Part shown: in pieces, positions 57,116 through 64,000 of the stretch
Layout of the letters: every line of letters starts with the position of its first letter
Position numbering within the stretch: the first letter of the stretch is position 1
Source: Methanomassiliicoccales archaeon
GTDB lineage: Archaea > Thermoplasmatota > Thermoplasmata > Methanomassiliicoccales > JACIVX01
Length of the DNA: 64,000 bases
Direction of reading: 5' to 3'
Assembly (NCBI GenBank): GCA_038850735.1
Contig: JAWCLO010000001.1
Span: 80,138 to 144,137 of the forward strand
Program-made: the position numbers and the translations under genes
Notes under the pieces: model-generated
The model's input: the letters and a program-made list of their open reading frames with translations, nothing else
What the model was told of the DNA's origin: nothing
Databases searched by the model: none

Positions 57116-57333
57116 ATCTCAATAGGGATGCATACCCATTATGCAGGTTAGGATGATTATTACCATAACACAATTTGTTCTACTTTTCAATTTGCCGGAA
57201 TAAGTATCGTCATTTTTCTGAAATGTATATTTCGCAAGAAATTGAATCAAAAGTGATGGAGAGGGGGCACCTCCATAATAAGAAGTTCGTCTCGCAATCT
57301 TGCCAGTACTTTTATTGAGAAAGGATTTAACAT

Positions 57334-58647
57334 TTGACTGCAATCCCTCGATCGTTGTCTGAGGGTTCGCGAATCTCTGAAAGCTTCACTCGACCGATTA
57401 TAATGATGTTTATAGCCACTATTGTTGCTGGTAGTTGCGATTACATATATCAGATTATCATGGGACGCCAGCTTGGACCAGCAGGTTATTCCGAACTTAA
57501 TGCGATGCTATCGATTTTTTACATAATATCAGTTCCCACTCAAACAATTGCAGCGTTCGTCGTGAGACACGTTTCAAAATACAAAGCTCAAGACAATGAC
57601 GAAGCGATAAGGTGGCTGGTTAGAAAAACCCTGTTAATTTCATTCTTTGTGGGACTCATAATTGCAGTAGGAATCTGTGCTACCGTTCCCACATTCACCC
57701 GTTTTGCATCGCTCAGTTCTAGCCTTCCCCTTTTCATACTAATGATTGGTACTGTTATCGTGTTGATGAGCCCTGCAGGATACGGGACAGTACAAGGTCT
57801 GCAAAAATTCCATTTGTCAGCTCTTTGCGCTATTTCGGGCCCCGTCGCCAAATTGTTTTTCGGTGTATTGCTCGTTTTCGCAGGTTTCAGTACCAACGGG
57901 GCATTTGGCGCCGCAATAATTGGTGTCTTTTTTACATTCGTTGTGGGGATAGTATTCATTAGAAACTTTCTTCGCCAAAAAGCGAGAAATGAAAACAAAC
58001 CAGATCTTTCACACGCAGTATCCTATCTCGCAAAAGCGATTGTGGCGGTTGTGTGCTTTTCTATCTTGATCAATATAGATGTATTTATGGCGAGGCGCTA
58101 CTTGGGCCCCTATGATGCTGGAGTTTACACTGTGGCATCTATTCTTAGCAAAGTCATCTGGTTCCTGCCAGGCGCTGTTTCCACTGTTATGTTCCCGAGA
58201 GTATCGGAATTCTACACAAGAAATAAAGAGACTGCTGGCGTGCTACGAAGAGCAATATTTTATACGCTATGCATCACGGGACTTGTTGCACTTGCTTATG
58301 TAGTTATACCAGATAGGATCATAGTAGTATTTTATGGAGATACGTACCTGGATGCGGCGCCGGCACTCTCAGTGCTAGGCATTGCAATGACTCTTTTCGG
58401 ACTCTCAAGCCTGTTCATGAATTACAGTCTCGCAATTGAGAGCCGTGCTTACATCGCGATTTTCTGTTTCTTCACTGCTCTCGAGATTATTTTGATCATG
58501 ACATTTCACACAACGATGATCAGCATCGCGTACGATCTTTTCATTGCAAGTGCAGGGATTCTGTCACTAAGTTGGCTTTATTTCGAAATCAAAACAAGAG
58601 AAATGCGAAGAAATAAGAATAAATTCCAAGAACCAAAGATCCGATAA
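57334..58647 (+). CDS. Polysaccharide flippase (Wzx/MATE-like membrane protein)
   Basis: The 437-residue protein has about 12 transmembrane helices over its whole length. It belongs to the MOP superfamily of oligosaccharide transporters that flip lipid-linked sugars. The early part (GSCDYIYQIIMGRQLGPAGY, then SELNAMLSIFYIISVPTQTI) with the GRxLGPxxYG-like pattern is characteristic. A central break at about residue 220 separates the two halves. The start is a TTG at 57334. No sugar transferase is next to it, so the substrate is unknown. Confidence 0.85.
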   Translation: MTAIPRSLSEGSRISESFTRPIIMMFIATIVAGSCDYIYQIIMGRQLGPAGYSELNAMLSIFYIISVPTQTIAAFVVRHVSKYKAQDNDEAIRWLVRKTLLISFFVGLIIAVGICATVPTFTRFASLSSSLPLFILMIGTVIVLMSPAGYGTVQGLQKFHLSALCAISGPVAKLFFGVLLVFAGFSTNGAFGAAIIGVFFTFVVGIVFIRNFLRQKARNENKPDLSHAVSYLAKAIVAVVCFSILINIDVFMARRYLGPYDAGVYTVASILSKVIWFLPGAVSTVMFPRVSEFYTRNKETAGVLRRAIFYTLCITGLVALAYVVIPDRIIVVFYGDTYLDAAPALSVLGIAMTLFGLSSLFMNYSLAIESRAYIAIFCFFTALEIILIMTFHTTMISIAYDLFIASAGILSLSWLYFEIKTREMRRNKNKFQEPKIR

Positions 58648-58856
58648 GGCAATGATCACCAATATGACAATCTGTATCTGGAGGCACGATCTTATCACAC
58701 CTTAGGTCATCTGGACATCTGCAGTTTGAAAAGTCACGAAAATTAACCAGACGCTTATCGCTGATCATGAATCAAGCAACTATTGAGGTTGAAAAAGCGG
58801 CCTGATGGGCAACTTTTCGTCGTGGAAATTAAGTAGAAAAAGTATGAAAGAGACTT

Positions 58857-59591
58857 CTAAAAAATCATTTCTCCACTGACAAATGCCCGGGTCCGCTCGT
58901 CGATAGGGTTTGTAAAAATCCTTGATGTTTCACCTTCCTCAACGATCTTGCCCTCCATCATTAGAGCAGTTCTGTTGCACAGCCTCTTTGCCTGGAAAGG
59001 ATTGTGAGTGATGATGATAGCAGCTCTCTCGCCTTCCGATATGAAGTCTCTTACAGCATTTTCCAGAATCGATATGTTAACTGGATCTAAATTGGCAGTA
59101 AACTCATCGAGCAACAACAATGTGGGATCAACAATTACGGACCTTGCAAAGCACATCCTTTGCATTTCTCCTCCCGAGAGGGATCGAGCGTTCCTATCTC
59201 GACTTTCGGTAAGATAAAGCTTCTTTAGGTAATACTCTACCTTTTGCTCTATAATCTCACGAGGTACTTCTCTTAATTCTAAACCATAGGCAATATTGTT
59301 GAAGACACTCCTATTCATAGCAACAGGCTTCTGTGATACGAAAGCCATCTTCCTTCTTATAAGATAAGATAAAGGACTGAAATGCGAGATTTCTTGGCCC
59401 TCGAAGAGAATTCTTCCACTTGTAGGAGGCTCTAGCAAATTTATCAATCTGAAAAGTGTTGATTTTCCAGATCCGCTTGGTCCTATGATTCCCAAAACAT
59501 CTCCCACTTTCACGGAGAGATCTACTTCGTCGACAACTGTGCGATTTCCGTATCGTTTTGACAACTTCTCAGTTCTGAGAAGCTCCTTCAC
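58857..59591 (-). CDS. tupC: ABC transporter ATP-binding protein (tungstate-type, TupC)
   Basis: The 244-residue ATPase shows Walker A GIIGPSGSGKSTLFRL, Q-loop FVSQKPVAMNRSV, the signature RSLSGGEMQRMCFARS, Walker B PTLLLLDEFTANLDP and the H-loop IITHN. It starts at a GTG overlapping the TupB end by four bases. It powers uptake of the oxyanion bound by the TupA-like protein of the same operon. Phosphate- or molybdate-type function is less likely because of the TupA signature. Confidence 0.88.
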   Translation of the reverse strand: MKELLRTEKLSKRYGNRTVVDEVDLSVKVGDVLGIIGPSGSGKSTLFRLINLLEPPTSGRILFEGQEISHFSPLSYLIRRKMAFVSQKPVAMNRSVFNNIAYGLELREVPREIIEQKVEYYLKKLYLTESRDRNARSLSGGEMQRMCFARSVIVDPTLLLLDEFTANLDPVNISILENAVRDFISEGERAAIIITHNPFQAKRLCNRTALMMEGKIVEEGETSRIFTNPIDERTRAFVSGEMIF

Positions 59592-60244
59592 AGCATCTCA
59601 CGCTCCTGGATCCATCTCATAAGCAGAAAAACACCACAAGCAACGATCATCAATACAACTCCAAGCCCCACCGCATACTCGAAATGCCCCATCCTTGTTT
59701 CAAGCATGATGGCAGTTGTCAGGATTCTAGTCTTGCCCTCAATATTTCCTCCAACCATATATGCAGCACCGACCTCGGCAATCGCCCGGCCGAAGCCGAT
59801 CATCACCGCTGTTACAACACCTACCCAAGCTTCTCTGATGATGGTAAAGGTCGCTTGTCGATTGCTTGCTCCCAACGATAGAATCGTATTCTTGATACTT
59901 TTATCTACCTCAGAAATTGAGGAGATTGTCACTCCTGCCACCAGCGGAGCAACAAGCAGGGTTTGTGCTAGTATCATTGCAGTTGGTGTGAACAATATGC
60001 CGAATGATCCTAAAGGACCTCCTCTTGAAAACAAGTAATAGATAAATAACCCTGATATTACAGGAGGAAAACCATACATTGTGTAAGTAATTGTCTTGAG
60101 CAACCCTTTTCCACCGAATTCTTTAAGCCCTATAAGTGCTCCCAGCGGCACACCAATGACTGAGCCGAGTACTGTTGCGCTTCCCGAAACGTATAGAGAG
60201 AGTAATGTTACTTGTAAGACATCATAAGACACTACGTCTGTCAT
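59588..60244 (-). CDS. tupB: ABC transporter permease (tungstate-type, TupB)
   Basis: This 218-residue protein has five to six membrane helices and the EAA-type loop GFGRAIAEVGAAYMVGGNIE near residue 150. Its stop and start overlap with the flanking genes (ends in the first bases of tupC, begins just after tupA), so the three are one operon. The short permease fits the TupB group (about 220 residues). Confidence 0.88.
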   Translation of the reverse strand: MTDVVSYDVLQVTLLSLYVSGSATVLGSVIGVPLGALIGLKEFGGKGLLKTITYTMYGFPPVISGLFIYYLFSRGGPLGSFGILFTPTAMILAQTLLVAPLVAGVTISSISEVDKSIKNTILSLGASNRQATFTIIREAWVGVVTAVMIGFGRAIAEVGAAYMVGGNIEGKTRILTTAIMLETRMGHFEYAVGLGVVLMIVACGVFLLMRWIQEREML

Positions 60245-61231
60245 TCAATTCCCCCATAGAATAATCTGGTCATGACCCAAGTGACTTTTCCATGAGGCTG
60301 CACATTGTTCCGATGCTTGCATCTTGAGGTAATAATAGTCTTTAATTAACGATAAAGAGTGAATATCGTTCACAACATTTGCATTTGGAACAAAGAGCTT
60401 GTGACCGTAATTATCTGTGAAGTTTCCGATCATTTGCTGAATCTCAGGCGATGTAATCCAATCTGCAAATTGCACCGCGAGTTCATGACGAACGTGGGGC
60501 CACTTCGTGTGGTTAACGAGAATTATACTATATTGATTGAATAAGATAGCGTCGCCGCTGTACAAAATCATGAGATTTGGAATCATACCAGTTTCTCGTC
60601 TCGTGTAGAATGTAGCTTCGTCGGATAAGGTGTACCCCAATTTTTCTTGAGTGATGTCAAGAACCGCACCCATTCCTTGCCCTGTCTTCAAATACCATCG
60701 ATCCGAGAAAGCGGAGCTATCTAATCCTATCAATGACCAAATTTCTAATTCCTTAACATGGGTTCCAGAGCCGTCCCCTCTTGAAATGAAATAAATTCGT
60801 CCCAAAGTTCCATTTTCATAAATCCTCCGAAACGCATCAGTGGCATTTTCTGCCTCATGTATCCCCGCGGGATCACTTGAAGGACCAACAATAACAAATC
60901 TATTGTAACATACTGGTCTTCGATATTCTCCGTATCCCTTTTCTATGAAATCCAACTCGGCCTCTGGCGAATGCACTAGCAACACATCAACGTCTCCACT
61001 TTTTCCAAAGTTTATAGCCTGGCCGCTTCCTGCAGCGATGACGTCTACGGTGCAGTCGAACCGTTTTTCAAAGTCCGGGAGGATGTAGGACAAAAGACCG
61101 GTATCATAGACGCTTGTAGTAGTCCCGAGAGACAACCTATTGTTTGATTGCGATAATAATGGCAGGCCGATGAGAATGGGAATAGTGATCAAAATTATGA
61201 TTGTCCCTATTGCAATCAGCCTCCCCTTCAA
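60245..61231 (-). CDS. tupA: Tungstate-binding protein (TupA-like)
   Basis: The 328-residue extracytoplasmic binding protein has one N-terminal membrane segment (RLIAIGTIIILITIPILIG), either an anchor or an uncleaved signal. The motif SLGTTTSVYDTGLLSYILPD corresponds to TTTS-YD-GLL, the oxyanion-binding loop of TupA. AAGSGQAINFGKSGDVDVLL follows as in the family. It supplies tungstate, needed for tungsto-enzymes such as formate or aldehyde oxidoreductases; none is in this window. TTG start behind GGAGGGG, with a TATA box CTTATATAAAAAGC at 61271-61284. Confidence 0.9.
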   Translation of the reverse strand: MKGRLIAIGTIIILITIPILIGLPLLSQSNNRLSLGTTTSVYDTGLLSYILPDFEKRFDCTVDVIAAGSGQAINFGKSGDVDVLLVHSPEAELDFIEKGYGEYRRPVCYNRFVIVGPSSDPAGIHEAENATDAFRRIYENGTLGRIYFISRGDGSGTHVKELEIWSLIGLDSSAFSDRWYLKTGQGMGAVLDITQEKLGYTLSDEATFYTRRETGMIPNLMILYSGDAILFNQYSIILVNHTKWPHVRHELAVQFADWITSPEIQQMIGNFTDNYGHKLFVPNANVVNDIHSLSLIKDYYYLKMQASEQCAASWKSHLGHDQIILWGN

Positions 61232-61270
61232 GTAAAGCCCCTCCGATATGCTTGATCGGACTTAACGCTC

Positions 61271-61284
61271 GCTTTTTATATAAG
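61271..61284 (-). promoter_or_regulatory. TATA box of the tup operon
   Basis: CTTATATAAAAAGC on the minus strand, about 45 bases before the tupA start; a GGAGGGG ribosome site lies between. Confidence 0.55.
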
Positions 61285-61373
61285 TTTTGCGAAGTGACCG
61301 GCTCTTCGAGCAAGATCCAGACGCACTTATCAAGTATGAGATTTGCTAGCGCAACAATTAATCTTAGAAGGCG

Positions 61374-61904
61374 CTATCTAAAATTCTTCCTGAACATCTC
61401 GAGACTTCTGCTGATTGCCTCTAGTGCAATTTCCTTCCGCTCCCATCCGATAACCTTAGTCCCCTTTCCTTCTTCTAATCGCTTGTATGTGAGAAAGAAC
61501 TCGGCTATTTCGTTAAGGTAGTGAAGCGGAAGATCCTCCAACTGCTGATACTCCTTATATCGTGGATCTCCCAAAGCAACCGTCAGAACTTTATCGTCTT
61601 GTCCTTTTTCATCTATCATCTTAAGCAATCCAATCGGTCTTGCCTCGATCACACAACCGGGAAATGTCGGCTCGCTGATCATGACCATCGCGTCTAATGG
61701 GTCACCATCCTCGTAATAGGTTCTCGGAATGATACCATATGCCACCGGAAAAACTACGCTGGAATGCAATACTCTATCAAGAAGAATGCAATCATATTCT
61801 TTTGAGATTTCGTACTTATTCTTACTCCCCTGAGGCGTTTCAACAACAACATTTATGATCCTCGGGGGATCTCTTCCAGACGGTACCAATTTCCATAGAG
61901 ACAA
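61374..61904 (-). CDS. ppa: Inorganic pyrophosphatase
   Basis: The 176-residue soluble family I enzyme hydrolyses pyrophosphate. The active-site motif DGDPLDAMVM is complete, with YGIIPRTYYEDGDP before it and GDPRYKEYQQLEDL later. Length fits archaeal hexameric pyrophosphatases. Starts at a TTG at 61904. It is a single gene between the tup operon and the antiporter. Confidence 0.95.
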   Translation of the reverse strand: MSLWKLVPSGRDPPRIINVVVETPQGSKNKYEISKEYDCILLDRVLHSSVVFPVAYGIIPRTYYEDGDPLDAMVMISEPTFPGCVIEARPIGLLKMIDEKGQDDKVLTVALGDPRYKEYQQLEDLPLHYLNEIAEFFLTYKRLEEGKGTKVIGWERKEIALEAISRSLEMFRKNFR

Positions 61905-62202
61905 GAATAAAACCTCCCAGCTTTGCTGTTCAATTCCTTATCTGCCAATGGATGAACATTATTAAAAATGTATCATCTTACGCGAATCTATTATTGATCA
62001 ATAAATGAGTTCAAAATGCAAATATGATTGGTATTAAACTGGAACTGCAATACCGCATGCGCTTCGACTTTGGTCCCAAAGTATCAAAAACAGGACATCT
62101 AGTGAGATAAGGCAATTAAGAGGCAGTCTTCTCAATAAAAATCTTATATAGATTTTGATCATACGCAACCGCTTCAGAGTCACATGGTAGAAGGTTGCGA
62201 CT

Positions 62203-63408
62203 TTGATCGAATTCATCCTACTGCAATTGTTCGTACTCGTACTAATGGCGAGGGTTTTCGCCCAAATTTTCGAAGCGGTGAAAATACCACCGCTAGTAGG
62301 TGAAATTCTAGCTGGAATTGTCATTGGAAATACCTTCCTCTATGATTCTTTGCATTTAGAGACAGATATCGAAGTCTTTCGTGTGCTTTCTGAACTCGGT
62401 GTAATCTTTTTGCTTTTCACGATCGGTCTTGAGACGCCTTTTTCTGAGCTGAAAAAGGTTGGGCGCACCTCAACCCTTGTCGCATTATTCGGTGTCTTAG
62501 TTCCGTTCGCTGCTGGTTATTCTGTTATCATGCTTCTTGGTCATCCTGATGTTGAGGCACTTTTCATCGGAGCGGCAATGGTGGCTACGAGCGTAGGAAT
62601 CACCGCCCGGGTTATCAGAGATATGGGGTTGACCCAAACCACCGAGTCTAGAGTGATCATAGGCGCAGCGGTCATAGATGATATTCTTGGTATGATTGTC
62701 CTTGCAATAGTCAGCGGAATTGCTGTTGGTGGCACACTCAATATTATTGATACAATAATTGTTGCGGCCCTTGCCGTCTTTTTCGTTCTTGCTGTAATTT
62801 TCATAGGAACCGGGGTTATTCCCAAGGCCAGTAGAAAGGTAAAACTTCAAACAAAGAAAAAGCAAAGAAGACTGCTGCGAGTGGGATCAAGTCCACTTGC
62901 CCTTGCGATCATCATATGCTTCGGGCTTTCAGCTCTGGCATCATACGTAGGATTAGCGGCGATCATTGGGGCATTCCTCGCTGGGATGGTATTCGCAGAA
63001 TTCAGAGACAGCATGCCTGTTGCGGAAAAGTTCGAACCGATCAACGAATTTCTCGTGCCCTTCTTTTTCTTGTACATAGGAATATCTGTTGACATAGGCG
63101 CCTTTGGCCAAGTTGCCATACTATCCCTTATCATAACTTTACTCGCGATAGTCACTAAATTCATAGGCTGCGGGTTGGGGGCATACAAACTAGGAATGAA
63201 GTCCGCAACTGTCATTGGCGTCGGAATGTCGCCGAGAGGAGAAGTAGGATTAATAGTGGCTTCAGTAGGTCTTGGCATCGGATCGATCTCATCTGGCATG
63301 TTCTCAGTGGTAGTTGCCATGTCTCTCCTTACCACACTCATCGCCCCGTTCCTTCTAACCTATACTTTCAGGCGAATGCATCTCAATGGAAAAAGAGACA
63401 TCAAATAA
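62203..63408 (+). CDS. Cation:proton antiporter, CPA2 family
   Basis: The 401-residue membrane protein has about 12-13 helices. The pattern PPLVGEILAGIVIGNTFL, then ELGVIFLLFTIGLETPFSEL is diagnostic of the CPA2 (KefB/NapA) group. The ion-binding motif AAVIDDILGMIVLAIV carries the double aspartate. It exchanges sodium or potassium for protons; no regulatory TrkA domain is attached. The start is a TTG at 62203. Confidence 0.9.
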   Translation: MIEFILLQLFVLVLMARVFAQIFEAVKIPPLVGEILAGIVIGNTFLYDSLHLETDIEVFRVLSELGVIFLLFTIGLETPFSELKKVGRTSTLVALFGVLVPFAAGYSVIMLLGHPDVEALFIGAAMVATSVGITARVIRDMGLTQTTESRVIIGAAVIDDILGMIVLAIVSGIAVGGTLNIIDTIIVAALAVFFVLAVIFIGTGVIPKASRKVKLQTKKKQRRLLRVGSSPLALAIIICFGLSALASYVGLAAIIGAFLAGMVFAEFRDSMPVAEKFEPINEFLVPFFFLYIGISVDIGAFGQVAILSLIITLLAIVTKFIGCGLGAYKLGMKSATVIGVGMSPRGEVGLIVASVGLGIGSISSGMFSVVVAMSLLTTLIAPFLLTYTFRRMHLNGKRDIK

Positions 63409-63526
63409 TAGAAAAAAAACGCAAGAACAACACCCTGTACCTATTTCGAACAATCAGATAGGTCAATGTCAAAATGCAACACCAAGTAATGTCTGGAGGT
63501 GATGTGTTTGGTCAACTTATAATAGA

Positions 63527-64000
63527 TTACACATATTCAAGTGGAATTCTGTTTATGACATTTCCAGATTTGTATGCATTTATTGTTTCTATTGTGGTAG
63601 CGACAATCCTATCTAAAACTTCCTTCGTGTAAAAAGCAGAATGAGGTGTGACAACGAGATTCGGCGCATTAAGTAATACCTCCCGTTCCACATGGTCTTC
63701 ATCTTCCAACACATCTATCCCTGCGCCCCAGAGGTGACCGTCTTCAAGGGCTTCTTTTAGTGCCTTGCTGTCGACCACAGCGCCACGTGACGTGTTGATC
63801 AGTATACTCCCCTTTTTCATTCTCATAATCTTTTCTTTGTCAATCAAGTGATACGTCTTAGGAGTAAGCGGAATATGTAGTGTAACAAAATCGCTTTTGG
63901 AAAGCAGCTCTTCCAGGGGAAGATACGGGAACCCATATTTCGCTTGAAGAGGTTTGTTCTCGATAACATCGTACGCTACAATTCTCATACCGAATCCAGC
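63527..64000 (-). CDS. D-isomer 2-hydroxyacid dehydrogenase (partial, C-terminal part)
   Basis: The gene continues beyond the right edge of the window. The visible 157 residues start in the nucleotide-binding domain (AGFGMRIVAYDVIENKP) and include the standard NTSRGAVVDSKALKEALEDG and GIDVLEDED. The catalytic His is in NLVVTPHSAFYTKEVLDRI. The family reduces 2-oxo acids with NADH (lactate, glycerate or hydroxy-isocaproate dehydrogenases). The substrate cannot be told from this part. Confidence 0.88.
   Translation of the reverse strand, partial: AGFGMRIVAYDVIENKPLQAKYGFPYLPLEELLSKSDFVTLHIPLTPKTYHLIDKEKIMRMKKGSILINTSRGAVVDSKALKEALEDGHLWGAGIDVLEDEDHVEREVLLNAPNLVVTPHSAFYTKEVLDRIVATTIETINAYKSGNVINRIPLEYV

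Overview
The window is a piece of an archaeal chromosome, most likely from the Thermoplasmata/Thermoplasmatota side of the Euryarchaeota. Evidence for archaea: an archaeal 16S rRNA, the large subunit of DNA polymerase D, RNA polymerase subunit D, EF-1A and EF-2 in an archaeal str operon, archaeosine transglycosylase, aIF2-beta, TrmY, Pth2, a Pcc1-like protein, tRNA-Ser genes with small introns, and many leaderless genes 20-30 bases downstream of TATA boxes. The 16S gene stands alone with no 23S or 5S nearby, which is known from Thermoplasmata. The lineage below that level is a guess.

Layout: 1-126 is the tail of an acetolactate synthase-like gene. 241-6148 holds alaS, a membrane protein and the uS13-uS4-uS11-RpoD cluster. 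6168-14379 holds polC (DP2), a NOG1-like GTPase, a ModE-HTH/Nudix fusion, an Lrp regulator and a small redox group (C_GCAxxG protein, MEDS-like sensor, Cys-rich ferredoxin). After a ZIP transporter, 16338-20051 is a 3.7-kb integrated element in the 3' end of tRNA-Ala. It carries an HTH protein, a 58-aa overlapping gene, a DUF3631-like ATPase and a tyrosine integrase. ilvD follows, then the str operon (rpsL-rpsG-fusA-tuf-rpsJ, minus strand). 27706-35967 is rich in tRNA genes and tRNA-related enzymes (pth2, tgtA, pcc1-like, e-MtaB) plus a decayed Hdr/GlpC-like gene. 36500-37967 is 16S rRNA. Then come a presenilin-type protease, aIF2-beta fused to TRAM, pyrG, a phosphoesterase and a ferritin-like protein.

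The most unusual cargo is 44605-47167, a tightly packed minus-strand set: HPr-kinase-like P-loop protein, CARF-like Rossmann sensor, PIN-type nuclease. The last two genes overlap by ATGA. There is no CRISPR array or cas gene in the window, so this looks like a stand-alone ligand-sensing nuclease module. It lies directly downstream of an ACT-hom operon.

The remainder (49120-64000) is mostly metabolic: a nitrilase/NadE divergent pair, trmY, citramalate synthase, proA-proB, a flippase, a tungstate-type ABC transporter (TupA-TupB-TupC), pyrophosphatase, a CPA2 antiporter and a partial 2-hydroxyacid dehydrogenase.

Two other points deserve attention. First, the element's attachment core lies inside the integrase reading frame, so excision would replace its stop by a 68-codon tail. 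Second, a perfect 60-bp inverted repeat of GGTAAC motifs flanks the element's replication-like genes.
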